A stretch of 64,000 nt of DNA from JAJEFO01 sp022819605 (GTDB taxonomy: Bacteria; Pseudomonadota; Alphaproteobacteria; Rhodobacterales; Rhodobacteraceae). Shown here piece by piece: positions 8,720-18,218 of this stretch. Location: the NCBI GenBank assembly GCA_965221545.1, contig OZ244901.1, positions 1,240,001 to 1,304,000 of the forward strand, written 5' to 3'. Position numbers and translations under genes: made by a program. Under the pieces are notes generated by a model. The model did no database searches. It had not been told where the DNA came from and worked only from the letters and a program-made list of their open reading frames with translations. How positions within the stretch are numbered: the first letter of the stretch is position 1; the number at the start of each line of letters is the position of its first letter.

Positions 8720-9178
8720 TCAGTTGCCTTCCGAATCCTGCTCGGCCGACGGGCTGACCGACTTGATGAACGCATACAGGTTGACGGCATCCTCGGACTT
8801 GCGGACCTTGAACGTCATCTTGCCTCGAGCCTTCCTGTCATCGAGAAACGCTCGCAGGAACTTCACCGGGTCCAGCGAATAGGCCACGAACGTCTCCTCG
8901 TCCCAGATCAGCCCCTGCTCCCCCGCTGCCACGAGTTCCGCGCTGTACCGGAAGCCTTCAACCGTGCCGGCCTGCATTCCGATCATGCCGAAGAGGTTAG
9001 GTCCGGCCCTGGATCTGCGGCCTGCAAGCGTGTTGCCGTCGCCGTCAACGACCACATGGCAGGCCTGGCACTGCGAGAATGCCCGCTTGCCCGCCGTCGG
9101 GTCTCCGACGTCGCCTTCGGCGAATGCTGTCGGCGCGGCAAAAGAGGTGAACAACGCAATGATCAAGGTGAGCTTCAT
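8720..9178 (-). CDS. Periplasmic c-type cytochrome, electron acceptor of the molybdenum enzyme
   Basis: A 152-residue protein with a Sec signal peptide (cleavage near AFA-EG) and one haem site CQACH (residues 37-41). GPNLFG and a C-terminal Met in ARGKMTF are the expected distal-ligand region of class I (c2/c550-like) cytochromes. The start at 9178 is supported by GGAG eight bases upstream. It is the last gene of an iorA-iorB-cytochrome unit, so it probably carries electrons from the periplasmic molybdopterin enzyme to the respiratory chain. About 230 bp separate it from iorB, with no obvious gene between. Confidence 0.8.
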   Translation of the reverse strand: MKLTLIIALFTSFAAPTAFAEGDVGDPTAGKRAFSQCQACHVVVDGDGNTLAGRRSRAGPNLFGMIGMQAGTVEGFRYSAELVAAGEQGLIWDEETFVAYSLDPVKFLRAFLDDRKARGKMTFKVRKSEDAVNLYAFIKSVSPSAEQDSEGN

Positions 9179-9409
9179 TTGAGGTCTCCAACTTCCTGGG
9201 TTGCATCTGGAACAAGGGATTCGCGGTCGGGTACCGGACTGCCCATATCTCCGGCCGTGACAGGGCATTGTGCCGGGGAAAGGATTCCAGAGCCCGAACT
9301 GCTGCTTGATGCCTGCGATGAAGGCCGCATCATCCGCTTCCTTGCGTTGGGTGAGCAGCGCCTCGGCGTCAGCGTCGGCGCGCTGCACGCGCGCCTGTCC
9401 CGTTCGTGG

Positions 9410-11587
9410 TCAGAAGAAACGCACCCCGTTTGCGGCCATCGGCAAGTGGGTCACGCGCGGACCTGCCACGGCGATTGCGTTGGCCAGGGCCGGACCAGAC
9501 GGAGGCGTGCTTGGCTCGCCCACCCCTGTCGGCGGTTCGGTCGAGTTCACGATATGCGTCTCGATGGCCCGGATGTCGCTGATCCGAAGCGGCTCGTAGT
9601 CCGGGAAATTGAACTGGTCCACTTCGCCATCGGTGAAGGTGATCTCGTTGCGCATCACGTGGCCGATTCCGTAGCCGATCCCGCTTTCCATCTGGGCCAT
9701 GATGACGTCCGGATTTACCGCAACTCCGCAATCCACCGCGCAGGTCACCTTCTCGATGACGATCCCGTCCTCTGCATCGCCCGAGATCTCGACCACTTCC
9801 GCCACGAACGTGCCGAAGGACTTGTGCACGGCGACGCCACGGCTGCGATCCTCGGCAAGCGGACCGTTCCAGCCCGACCTTTCGGCGACCAGACGCAGGA
9901 CGCCCGCCATGCGCACCTGATCCGCCGTGCCGCCTTTCAGGTATTCCATGCGATACTCGACCGGATCCCGGCCGGCGGCCGCTGCGGCCATGTCCATCAT
10001 GGTCTCCATCACGTAAGCGGTATGGCTGTGGCCAACGGAGCGCCACCAGTTCACCGTGATGGGCGACCTGTCATCCGTGAGGCCGACATGCTGGCCGGGG
10101 ATGTCGTAAGGCGTGTCATGCACGCCTTCAACGGACGAGGAATCGACTCCGTTCTGCACGATGAATGCATCCCAGGGCCCGCCCTTGAAGATCGGCTTGC
10201 CTGTCACGCGATGGTCCCAGCCGACAATCCGGCCGCCTTCGTCAAGTCCGACGCGCACCTTGTGCGCCACTGCGGGCCGGTAGTACCCGCCCCTGATGTC
10301 GTCCTCGCGGGACCAGACCAGCTTGACGGGCTGCTGCCCGCCGTTCAGCGCAAAGGCGAGCGCCGCTTCCACGTGGTAGTCCGCGGTCTGGGTCGAGCGG
10401 CGACCAAACGTGCCGCCCGCGTAGAGGGTCGTGACCTCGACGTTTTCCTGCGGAATCTGCAGCACTGCCGCCAGGGCCATCTGGGCGCCGGTGGGCATCT
10501 GGCAACCGTCATAAAGCATCACGCCGGTCTCGGTCGGCGCGATCGTGCATGTGAGCGGCTCCATGGTCGCGTGGGCGAGATACGGGAAGAAGAAATCGCG
10601 CTCGATGACCTGTGCGGCCCCGTCGAGCAGTTCAGCCGTTTCGGCTGCGCTGCCCTTCGCGTCGAATTCGGCGTCGGCGTTCACTGCCGCCAGGAGATCT
10701 GCCTTGATCTGGTCGGAACCGCGATTGTCGGCTTGGGAATAGTCCCACTCGGCGACTGTCGCGTCGCGGGCCTGAAGCGCGGCCCACGTGTTCACTCCGT
10801 AGACCAGGACTCCTGCGCCCGTCGGCAGGGCAACGGCGCGGATGAAGCCCGGAACATCGACTGCGGCACTGTCATCGAAGGAAGTCAGGGTGCCGCCGAA
10901 CCGAGGGCTGCGAAGAATGACGGCCACGATCTGGTTCTCCAGATGAAGGTCCATGGCATAGACGGCGGACCCGTCGGTCTTGGGACCGTTGTCACGTCGC
11001 CGCGTGTCCGGATTGCCGATGACCGAGAACTCGGAAGGATCCTTCAGGCGCGGCGTCGCCGGCACGTCCCGGGCAGACGCGGATGCCACGAAATCGCCGA
11101 TCGGCGCGGCGTTTCCGCCTGCGGTCAGCTGGCCGTCGGCCAAGGCGACGCTGTCGGCCGGAACGCCCCAGGCCTCCGCGGCCGCGGCTACGAGCATCTC
11201 GCGGGCGGCGGCGCCGGCCTGGCGGTACTGCATGTAGGAGTTGGCCATGGCGGTGGACCCGCCGGTGCCCTGGATGCCGCCGAACAGGATGTTTCCGTAC
11301 TTCGCCGCATCGGCGGGCGCGAACTCCGCCTCAACCTGTTCCAGCGGCAGGTTCAGCTCTTCCGCGATGAGGGTCGCAAGGCCGGTGGCCGTTCCCTGGC
11401 CGCATTCGAAGTGCTTGATCAGGGCCGTGACCTTGCCGTCGGCGCTGATTCGCACGAAGGGCGTGAACTCCGAGGCATTGCCGGCGCCTGCCAGCGCGTT
11501 GCCTGCGTCGAAACCGACCACAAGCGCGGCGCCTGACAGGGCGGAGACCGACTTCAGGAAACTGCGTCGTGTAATTTGCGTGGTCAT
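9410..11587 (-). CDS. iorB: Isoquinoline 1-oxidoreductase-like molybdopterin subunit (xanthine dehydrogenase family)
   Basis: A 725-residue protein with a twin-arginine signal (TRRSFLKS), which indicates export of the folded cofactor enzyme. Molybdopterin-binding signatures of the IorB/aldehyde dehydrogenase group are visible (FGGIQGTGGS, GGTFGRRS, GVGEPSTPP, where the Glu is the expected catalytic base). The length is normal for IorB (about 730-760). Substrates of this family are N-heterocycles or aldehydes hydroxylated next to a ring nitrogen or carbonyl; the actual substrate is unknown. It begins three bases after the iorA stop and is probably controlled by the divergent TetR gene. Confidence 0.83.
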   Translation of the reverse strand: MTTQITRRSFLKSVSALSGAALVVGFDAGNALAGAGNASEFTPFVRISADGKVTALIKHFECGQGTATGLATLIAEELNLPLEQVEAEFAPADAAKYGNILFGGIQGTGGSTAMANSYMQYRQAGAAAREMLVAAAAEAWGVPADSVALADGQLTAGGNAAPIGDFVASASARDVPATPRLKDPSEFSVIGNPDTRRRDNGPKTDGSAVYAMDLHLENQIVAVILRSPRFGGTLTSFDDSAAVDVPGFIRAVALPTGAGVLVYGVNTWAALQARDATVAEWDYSQADNRGSDQIKADLLAAVNADAEFDAKGSAAETAELLDGAAQVIERDFFFPYLAHATMEPLTCTIAPTETGVMLYDGCQMPTGAQMALAAVLQIPQENVEVTTLYAGGTFGRRSTQTADYHVEAALAFALNGGQQPVKLVWSREDDIRGGYYRPAVAHKVRVGLDEGGRIVGWDHRVTGKPIFKGGPWDAFIVQNGVDSSSVEGVHDTPYDIPGQHVGLTDDRSPITVNWWRSVGHSHTAYVMETMMDMAAAAAGRDPVEYRMEYLKGGTADQVRMAGVLRLVAERSGWNGPLAEDRSRGVAVHKSFGTFVAEVVEISGDAEDGIVIEKVTCAVDCGVAVNPDVIMAQMESGIGYGIGHVMRNEITFTDGEVDQFNFPDYEPLRISDIRAIETHIVNSTEPPTGVGEPSTPPSGPALANAIAVAGPRVTHLPMAANGVRFF

Positions 11588-11590
11588 GGA

Positions 11591-12052
11591 TCAGGCCTCC
11601 AGGATCTCGGATGCACGCTGAACGGCGGCACGAATGCGTTGGTAGGTGGCGCAGCGGCAGGCATTGCCCCACATGTAGTTCTCGATCTCGTCGAACGTTG
11701 GGGTCCGGTTTTCCGACAGAAGGCCGATCGCCGACATGATCTGGCCTGACTGGCAATACCCGCACTGAACGACGTTCAACTCGTTCCATGCCTGTTTCAC
11801 GGCGCTCGCGACTTCCGAAGCAACACCCTCTATGGTGGTGATTTCCGTTCCCTCGACGTCCTCGACATATGTCTGGCACGAGCGGACCGGTTCACCATCG
11901 ACGTGAACGGTGCAGGCACCGCAGGCCGACACTCCGCACCCGAACTTCGTCCCGGTGAGTTCAAGCTCGTCGCGAATGACCCAAAGCAGTGGCGTTCCGT
12001 CAGGAACATCGACCATGTGCGTCTGGCCGTTGATGTTGAGACTGGTAGGCAT
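11591..12052 (-). CDS. iorA: Two-[2Fe-2S] ferredoxin-like small subunit of molybdenum hydroxylase
   Basis: A 153-residue protein with an N-terminal plant-type [2Fe-2S] site (CGVSACGACTVH ... RSC) and a C-terminal site (QCGYCQSGQ and NACRCATYQRI), the classical layout of IorA/CoxS small subunits. It passes electrons from the molybdenum centre. It lacks a signal peptide of its own, so it would be co-exported with the Tat-targeted large subunit. It is the first gene of the leftward unit and faces the TetR regulator across 138 bp. Confidence 0.88.
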   Translation of the reverse strand: MPTSLNINGQTHMVDVPDGTPLLWVIRDELELTGTKFGCGVSACGACTVHVDGEPVRSCQTYVEDVEGTEITTIEGVASEVASAVKQAWNELNVVQCGYCQSGQIMSAIGLLSENRTPTFDEIENYMWGNACRCATYQRIRAAVQRASEILEA

Positions 12053-12142
12053 GTGCAGCGATCTCCAATCGGCTTCGTTGTTCGGTCAGGCAGCCGAACG
12101 GCAGCTCGGCATGTTTGCACGACTAGACCGATGAAGTGCAGA

Positions 12143-12161
12143 TGTCAAACGCATTTTGACA
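12143..12161. promoter_or_regulatory. Palindromic operator between iorA and tetR
   Basis: TGTCAAACGCATTTTGACA is a perfect inverted repeat (seven-base arms, five-base spacer) in the divergent intergenic region. It overlaps the -35 element proposed for the TetR gene. Size and symmetry are typical of TetR-family sites, so autoregulation and control of iorAB are likely. Confidence 0.6.
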
Positions 12162-12184
12162 AGCATTGCAAAATTGTCTATCGA
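12156..12184 (+). promoter_or_regulatory. Putative promoter of the TetR gene
   Basis: TTGACA (12156-12161) and TATCGA (12179-12184) are separated by 17 bases and end six bases before the ATG at 12191, so the transcript leader would be very short or absent. The -35 lies inside the palindromic operator. Promoters of this group are hard to call by eye. Confidence 0.4.
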
Positions 12185-12190
12185 GAAGAC

Positions 12191-12760
12191 ATGAACGCAA
12201 TGAACGAGAGAGACCTGAAAATCGTGACGGCAGCATTTGGCCTGTTTGCCCACTACGGCGTTGGCAAGACCTCCATGGCTGAAATCGCCACGGAATCGGG
12301 CGTGGCGCGCCAGACCGTCTACAATGCCTTTGACGGCAAGGAAGACCTCATTTTCGCGGCGCTTCTGCACTATGCGGGCAAGTCAAGGGCCGACGTCGAG
12401 CGCGACTGCGTGAACGTCGTCGACCTGCCAGGCAGGCTGGACATTCTCTTCACGCATCTGGCGGAAGTCCCGTTCGAGGCGATGCAACGACTTCCTCATC
12501 TCGACGAAATACTGGAAATCGGCGACGGGCTTTCCGAGGACAGGAGAAGGGAGATCAGGGAGACGTACAAGAGCGCGATCCGGTCCGCGCTCGCGCCGCA
12601 TGAACGTCATCTCGGGCAGCACGGCGTTGCGCTCGAGAGCCTGTCCGTGCTTCTCAAGGGCGTGCTGACGCACATCAAGCGGGAAGCAAGGGATGCAGAT
12701 CACCTTAGGGACCTGTTCGAACCGATCAAGGCCCTGATTGTCGGCTGCGCAAGGGAATAG
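12191..12760 (+). CDS. TetR/AcrR-family transcriptional regulator
   Basis: A 189-residue protein with an N-terminal helix-turn-helix (MAEIATESGVARQTVYNAF, about residues 28-46) followed by an all-helical ligand-binding domain. The start at 12191 follows GAGAAGAC; a second in-frame ATG at 12200 is possible, and the open frame extending left to 11903 lies over iorA and is rejected. It is divergent from iorA-iorB, next to a perfect palindrome. I infer that it represses the oxidoreductase genes and itself, and is released by the substrate. Confidence 0.85.
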   Translation: MNAMNERDLKIVTAAFGLFAHYGVGKTSMAEIATESGVARQTVYNAFDGKEDLIFAALLHYAGKSRADVERDCVNVVDLPGRLDILFTHLAEVPFEAMQRLPHLDEILEIGDGLSEDRRREIRETYKSAIRSALAPHERHLGQHGVALESLSVLLKGVLTHIKREARDADHLRDLFEPIKALIVGCARE

Positions 12761-13214
12761 CTGGCCTGGATGCCTTGCTGCGTGTGCGTCAAGGCGATGC
12801 TCCATGTTGTTCCAGCGATTGGCGTTGAGGGCATTCCTGCTGCGATGCCTTCATGGCCAGTTGCAGACCATCGGCTCTTGTCCCGCACTTGCGACAGACA
12901 GGTCGCAGATGCCATGAGCCGTGTCGGGAAACGTACTTTCTGATGGGGAGCGACCTTGCTGCTTGGGGACATATGTTGCTGCAGCGATGATTCCTCGCCT
13001 TCTTGCGTCTTGTGCAATGTGGTAGGCCGACGGTCGGACTGTCTGCCGAAGGTCCGGCATTCGGTGACCTCTCCGCACCCCCTGAATCAAGCCCCTCCGC
13101 TGCGTCATGAGAAGCGAGAACATCCCGACAGCCGCGGCAACGTGCGTCACCAAAGGCGCGGGGCCCGGAGTTGTCCAGCTTCGTCATTCAGGCCGCTTTC
13201 AGCGGCGAGGTCGG
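12761..13214. other. Gene-free stretch containing repeat copy A
   Basis: No gene is supported. The part from about 12981 to 13110 is copy A of a dispersed repeat found five times in the window, starting with CTTCTTGCGTCTTGTGCAAT. The rest shows no recognisable feature. Confidence 0.5.
12981..13110 (-). repeat. Dispersed repeat, copy A
   Basis: Begins CTTCTTGCGTCTTGTGCAAT and continues with spaced GGCC blocks and a CGGCATTCGGTGACCT segment that align with copies at 17085, 29098, 35103 and (degenerate) 23415. On the minus strand it reads approximately as a peptide ending ...LHKTQE, shared with other copies. Adjacent to the lipoprotein gene at 13215. Confidence 0.5.
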
Positions 13215-14180
13215 CTATTCGTCCCATTCCTCGCTCAGCGTCACGAACGCCCCGCCGAACGTCCCCGTGCTGCCGTCTGCCTCGTTGAAGCCCGCTCCGA
13301 CGAAGCCTGCGGCCAGACGAGGATTTCCGGCCGCGTCCTGCAGGTTGGAAAGCCCGCCTCCCCAAGAGCCTTCCGAATGGGTGACTTCGCGGTCCGGGTG
13401 CACCACCTGCACCGAGTCCCATTCGAACTTGCCGTCCTGACCAATGGGCGCGGCATCCAGGTGCAGTTCATAGCCTTCCGCGACCGACCGGACATCAGGG
13501 ACGTCGCCCCAGAGGAAGACGCCGAAATGCGCCCGTCGCGTGACGAGATCGCCCACGCAGCCGATGCAGCCGCTCACGGTCCCGTCCGTGAAGTCCGCTG
13601 TCAGCGTCATCATCCCGTCCCATTCATCGAGCACGTACGCGCCTTCATTCTCCCCGAAGTCGCTTCCCGGAACGTATCGGTATAGCCCGCCTGCCTGGCC
13701 GGCATAGGTTACCTGTCCGGAAGCCGGAACTTCGGGCGGGAAGTCCGGATCGATTTCAGGGCCGTCCAAGATGGCATGCTGCGTCGTGTTCTCGAACGAG
13801 AGATCGTCAAGACCCTGATCGTGGAACTGCGCCCACCATCCGGCCATCAGGTAGTCGGCCGGATCGGCGCTGTCCCAGCTCACCAGGGCGTACACGACTG
13901 CAATCCCGTCCTCGTTCTCCTGCACGAACGTCCAGTTGCGGGCCTCGTGACCCGGAATGAACGTTTCATCGACCATGGTCGCGATGGCATCGTCCGTCGT
14001 GTTGACGGACAGGTCGGTGCCGTCATCAAGCGTCAAAAACACCCGCAGGTGCGGCCCGGAGAACTCCGTGTTCCTTGTACGGCGGATGCTGCCTTCGTCT
14101 TCTTCGGGCATCTGGCTGCTTGTGCAGGCGCCTGCGGTCAGCAGAACGGCGCCGCCGAGAAGGATCGCGGTCAGTTTCAT
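13215..14180 (-). CDS. Surface lipoprotein, paralogue of 23745-24773
   Basis: A 321-residue lipoprotein with signal and lipobox LLTAGAC (Cys about residue 19). The mature part starts with an acidic linker and has SWDSADPADYLMAGWW, GGLYRYVPG, TLTADFTDG, SGCIGC and a C-terminal STGTFGGAF strand that fits a TbpB-like barrel. The same order of motifs is found in the lipoprotein at 23745, so the two are paralogues. The ATG at 14180 is chosen because it begins the signal peptide; the frame open upstream to 14576 is spurious. No transport or Slam partner is near. The ligand is unknown. Confidence 0.68.
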   Translation of the reverse strand: MKLTAILLGGAVLLTAGACTSSQMPEEDEGSIRRTRNTEFSGPHLRVFLTLDDGTDLSVNTTDDAIATMVDETFIPGHEARNWTFVQENEDGIAVVYALVSWDSADPADYLMAGWWAQFHDQGLDDLSFENTTQHAILDGPEIDPDFPPEVPASGQVTYAGQAGGLYRYVPGSDFGENEGAYVLDEWDGMMTLTADFTDGTVSGCIGCVGDLVTRRAHFGVFLWGDVPDVRSVAEGYELHLDAAPIGQDGKFEWDSVQVVHPDREVTHSEGSWGGGLSNLQDAAGNPRLAAGFVGAGFNEADGSTGTFGGAFVTLSEEWDE

Positions 14181-14224
14181 GCCTGGTGTCCCCGTTTCTG
14201 CCGGATGCGAGCTCCGGTTAGCAT

Positions 14225-14842
14225 ATGGCGACCGAAAAGCTCGATTCTCAGGTTGCGCCCCATGTGAGCAACATTCTTCGCGCGTTGCAGTCGGGAGTGA
14301 GCGGCAGAGATCTTGATTCCATTGCGAGGGAGATTGAGGACGATGTTCGGGTCTGTGGCCTGTTTCTTTCACACTTGGGCTACAGGTCTCCCCAATGGAT
14401 CGGCGAAGAGTTCTTTGCGGGAATGGATGCGCTGCGCCTGGAAGCGGAACGGACAGGCAAGGACGCGACAGCCGTGGTGTACGACTCGAACATGGAGTTG
14501 ATCCAGTCCGGCGACCTTGATCTCGTGTCCTGCGACTTGGATGAACCGGCATTTGTCGTGGGCGACTGCGGACCATTCATTTGTCGGGATACGGAACCTG
14601 GAGTGAATAGCGAGAGACGAAAGCCTGATGCTCAGGAATGGGCACCTGCCGAACAAGGGATGTGGATGGCGTTGCATTGCGAGTCGAATGTGTGCAGCCT
14701 CGACGGGATTCGCAGCCAGGGAGCCGGAACATGGAACCGTCGGATTCGACTTGCTTCTCATCGCGCCTTTCATGCTCATGTCCACTTCGCCCCGGACGCG
14801 AGCCGACAGGGTACGCCACGCACGCGCTGCGGAAACCGCTGA
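14225..14842 (+). CDS. Uncharacterised protein, possibly a truncated gene
   Basis: Begins 45 bp from the divergent lipoprotein gene. Residues 1-120 are helical with an acidic region (SGDLDLVSCDLDEP) followed by AFVVGDCGPFICRD, which looks like a genuine domain core. After about residue 125 the sequence loses coding character (Arg/His-rich, rare residues), and other frames show plausible fragments. I suspect a frameshifted or fused remnant. No family is assigned; product identity is unknown. Confidence 0.35.
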   Translation: MATEKLDSQVAPHVSNILRALQSGVSGRDLDSIAREIEDDVRVCGLFLSHLGYRSPQWIGEEFFAGMDALRLEAERTGKDATAVVYDSNMELIQSGDLDLVSCDLDEPAFVVGDCGPFICRDTEPGVNSERRKPDAQEWAPAEQGMWMALHCESNVCSLDGIRSQGAGTWNRRIRLASHRAFHAHVHFAPDASRQGTPRTRCGNR

Positions 14843-15041
14843 ACCGCCTTTCGCAGCGCATTCGCGCGATTCCGCCGTTGCCTGCGGCACTTGCGCACGG
14901 AATCCGGGTCCCTCCCGCCGATTTCGGGTCGGAACTTCCGTCGCCGGACGCGCTGGACCGTCAATCCCGGCAACATCGCGGCCGGACGCGGCCAACGTCG
15001 GGCCAATGGCCGGGGACAGGTGAACTCAGGCCGCATCGGCG

Positions 15042-16220
15042 ATGATTTCGAGCACTCCTCCTTCCGCCTATGTCAAGGGTCACGCCAAGGCGCGATCGAC
15101 CGACCCGGACGCTGCCGACAATTATGTCCGGCACACCATGATCGGGGATCCCGAACTCGATCCGGTGATGGAGGAGCTTGCCGAACTGCCGTCCGCCGAC
15201 AGGCATCGGTTCATCGCCGCCGGCATTGAGGGCAAAGCCAGTGTGCTCCGCGACGCGCCTGGGCTGCTGCGGCACTTCTTCGAGGGAATTGACGACATCC
15301 CAGCGTGGTTCGATCACGAGAGCCTCGCCCCCGGAGTCCGGGCGTTCCACGAAAATGCCGGCCCCGTGCTAGCGGCCTTCGTGACCGGAACGCTGGTCGA
15401 GGGCTTCGCGACCCTGATCAGCAAGTCGTTCTTCCTGACGGGTCGGGTCATCGACAAGGGCGTCAGGCGCCTGAAGCAGAACAACCGCCACCAGGTGGAG
15501 ATCTTCCACCCCGGGGGATTGAGGCGGGAGAACGACGGCTGGAAGCTGTCGGTCAGGATCCGGTTCGTCCATGCCCAGGTGCGGCGGCTGCTGGCGGAGT
15601 CCGGAGAGTGGGACGAGGACGCCTGGGGAACCCCGATAAGCGCGGCCAGCCTGGGCTACGCCATCGCCTGCTTCTCGGCGCGAACGCTGGCGCACTCGAC
15701 TGCGCTCGGCGCCCGCTACGGTCCCGGACAGCGCGAGGGCTACTGCGCGGTCTGGCGATACGCCGGCCATCTCATGGGAATCCCCGAGGCCGTCCTCTAC
15801 GCGACCGAGGAGGAGGCGCGGCACATGTTCAGGATCGGGATCCTGTGCGAGCCCGACCCGTCCGACGAGTCGGCGATCATGGCCAACGCGCTGATCGGTT
15901 CCGCGCCCATGGTCGCCGGCATCTCGGACGCGACCGAGCGCAGGGACCTGGCGAACCGTCTCATCTACCCGATTTCCCGCGCGCTGGTCGGGAGCGATCT
16001 CGCCGACCGGCTGCGCTTTCCGGCATGCACGCACGCGAGGGCGCAACGGGTCCTGCTCATGCACTGGCTCGACACGCGGCTCAAGGGAAGCTTTCCGCAC
16101 CTGTTGAAAGGGCGCAGGAGCACGATGGAGCAGCTCTTCGAAGTATCATGGTACGACCCAGCGGGCCTCACCTACAGCCTGCCGGACCACGTCGACGCGG
16201 AGCAGTCCTCGCATTGGTAA
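15042..16220 (+). CDS. Oxygenase of the MpaB/latex-clearing protein (DUF2236) family
   Basis: A 392-residue protein matching the MpaB_Lcp catalytic domain group: N-terminal helices, VLAAFVTGTLVEGFA, then RFVHAQVRRLL (an R-x-x-H region near the proposed haem site) and HSTALGARYG, and later YAGHLMGIPEA. Family members are haem-dependent oxygenases or uncharacterised membrane-associated enzymes. No signal peptide is seen. The ribosome binding site before 15042 is weak, so the true start could be slightly downstream. It stands alone, flanked by degenerate DNA. The substrate is unknown. Confidence 0.72.
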   Translation: MISSTPPSAYVKGHAKARSTDPDAADNYVRHTMIGDPELDPVMEELAELPSADRHRFIAAGIEGKASVLRDAPGLLRHFFEGIDDIPAWFDHESLAPGVRAFHENAGPVLAAFVTGTLVEGFATLISKSFFLTGRVIDKGVRRLKQNNRHQVEIFHPGGLRRENDGWKLSVRIRFVHAQVRRLLAESGEWDEDAWGTPISAASLGYAIACFSARTLAHSTALGARYGPGQREGYCAVWRYAGHLMGIPEAVLYATEEEARHMFRIGILCEPDPSDESAIMANALIGSAPMVAGISDATERRDLANRLIYPISRALVGSDLADRLRFPACTHARAQRVLLMHWLDTRLKGSFPHLLKGRRSTMEQLFEVSWYDPAGLTYSLPDHVDAEQSSHW

Positions 16221-16453
16221 GCGCCCGAATGCCGCACGTTCGACGGTCGAGGATCGTTTCCTGCACGGTGTGCCGCGAGAGACCTGGCGAAGCCGTCGCG
16301 GCTCTCCGCCATTGCTGACTGCAGCGGTGCTGGTTGCCCGGCATCGCGGAGTTCGGCCGGTTCGGTCCGCACTGCCGCTGCCCTGGCTGGTCGGCAGCAC
16401 GCCGATGACGTGCATGCCGCGACGCCATCGCCAAGCAAGATGCTGCATGCGGA
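16221..16453. other. Short intergenic stretch, nothing recognised
   Basis: No gene or signal is supported here. It may hold further decayed sequence of the MFS remnant that follows. Confidence 0.3.
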
Positions 16454-16960
16454 ATGTGCAGATTCACGATTCAGACGGTCCTGAACGAATCGGAACTCGC
16501 GGGACCGGGCAACAGGCTGCTCAACAGTGCGGTGACCTTCTTCGCCGCCTGGGGCGCTCACCTGACCACCCGTCTGGACTCCGTGTTCAGGTCGAGGCAT
16601 GCAGCAGCCGCGGTCGAGCTGGCGCTTGTCGTCCTTGGCATCCTCGGGCTGCGCTTCAGCGTGTCGTTGGCCATGGTGTTCGTTGCAGTGGCGATCCTGC
16701 GGTTCGCCTGGGGATGGCTGGACGCGACCTGCACGACCGCCGTCAACGAGGAAGTCCCGGTTGACGGCCTCCGCGCTGCCATTCTGTCGGCACTGTCGCT
16801 CCCCGCCGGTCTTCTCGGCATGACCTCGCACGCCGTCTTCGCATTTCTCGGCCAGTCTGCCAAGAGAATGCTCGTCGTCCTGGCCATGACCGCTGCCGCG
16901 GGCACGACGTTGACGGTTGTCGTCCTGGTCCGGCACCGCAGAAATGATGGAATCGATCTC
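16454..16960 (+). pseudogene. MFS transporter remnant (C-terminal third)
   Basis: About 150 residues show MFS-like features: a hydrophobic run (VELALVVLGILG), more helices, then AVNEEVPVDGLRAAILSALS, which matches the cytoplasmic-loop-plus-helix segment before the last membrane spans of MFS permeases, and two final hydrophobic stretches ending in RHRRN. The N-terminal two-thirds are missing, and the frame runs on without homology into repeat copy B at 17085. No start signal fits, so this is a decayed fragment. Confidence 0.5.
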
Positions 16961-17084
16961 AAGTCCTGCGATACCCAGGATCGCCGTCTGCCTGCAAGGC
17001 GGTCATCTGCCATCCTGCAATGGATGCGGGCCCAGGCGAGCGAGCCACAACGCTTGTCTGACATCAGCGCCAGGCACACGCATA

Positions 17085-17260
17085 ACTTTCTTGCGACTTG
17101 CGTCTTTCGCAACATCATCGGGCCGCAGTCGGTCTGCAGTCCCTGGACCCTGCATTCTTTGATCTTTCCGCACTCCCCGCACCAGGGCCTCCCCGCCGAT
17201 GTCATCACATCGTGACCAGCCGATCCAGCTCCTTGTACTCTGCTGTCCGCCGTCCCACGC
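17085..17260 (-). repeat. Dispersed repeat, copy B
   Basis: Starts TTTCTTGCGACTTGCGTCTT and shares the order of blocks with copies A, C and D, including CGCACTCCCCGCACCAGGGC near the middle. On the minus strand it reads GRPWCGECGKIKEC, matching the RAQCGERGKVNEC of copy C. Confidence 0.5.
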
Positions 17261-17960
17261 CCGTGCCACCAGCCTGCCACGCCGGGATGGATGTCTCATC
17301 GAGTTCCCCGCAGCGCTGCCAACTGGCGCGCGGCAGCGGGGCACTTCGGTTCGAGCGGGAGGAGGACGTCGAAGGTCTTTCGGGCAAGCAGGACGACGTG
17401 AGCTCCAGGAGGCAAGAGGCGAGGTTTGCCGTCATGCACACCATCAAGGGGCAGGATCCCGAGACCTACGCGGTTCTGAAGGACAGTGGCAGCGAGACTT
17501 GCATCTGCCTCATCGACAGCGCGGCGGTGCTATCCGGTCGCAAGGGGGCCTCGGAATTCGTTGCGCGGACATCCCGGTTGCTGAGATGTACGCAGCGAAG
17601 CGTCGTTCTCCCGCAGGCGTGACCGAGCATCCGGGAGACCACCAGCAGACCGTACATGATTGCGCAGCTTGTAATGAGACAATTGTCTATACCTTAACTT
17701 ATTGTAAGTATGACAATATTTTTCGGCCCCCGGTCCTTTCATGCGGTTTGTCAACACTATCGCAACACGACGCCTCGGTGGCAAAGGTAACCGTTCCGTC
17801 TGGCCGTTGGAATTGCAACCGGAATTGCGATGGTGGTTGGAAAAACTGATGAAATTCCTGCCGTTGCGGTGGTTCACGTTGCGCGCCCTTCCGAATCTTC
17901 ACGGCGTGCCGGAATACTTGCCGGTAAAGGCAAGCATTCCGCCAGCGACCGCAGGGTCTC
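17261..17960. other. Degenerate stretch before the duplicated block
   Basis: A plus-strand frame around 17380-17620 (RFAVMHTIKGQDPETY..., CICLIDSAAVL) has mild coding character but no family or start signal. An AT-rich patch at 17675-17740 contrasts with the surrounding GC-rich DNA. Nothing firm can be annotated. Confidence 0.25.
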
Positions 17961-18189
17961 TCCCGGATCACCCGGAAACCGGTCCTTTCGGCAATGTCGG
18001 TTGCGGCAGTGGCCGATGCGTTTCCACGGCTCGACGGAACGCTTGCCGGCAATGGAACGATCATTCCGTTTTTGGCAGAGCTCCGGAGCGGCGCGTCAAG
18101 TCTCGGATTCGCTTCCGATGCCGTAATGAAGGATTCTCGATCCTTCAAGCATGCGAAATCATTTTATCATGTGATCGCTCCATTTGCCC

Positions 18190-18211
18190 CTTGTTCCGAA
18201 TTCGGAACAAG
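18190..18211. repeat. 22-bp perfect palindrome absent from the second copy
   Basis: Arms CTTGTTCCGAA and TTCGGAACAAG meet without a spacer. It lies in a segment of about 36 bp that the otherwise similar block at 29690-30813 lacks. Confidence 0.6.
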
Positions 18212-18218
18212 AGGCAAC

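Noticed and set aside
9056..11536. A long plus-strand frame opposite iorB
   Set aside because: It mirrors iorB codon structure in high-GC DNA, has no family motifs, and the minus strand carries clear cofactor motifs.
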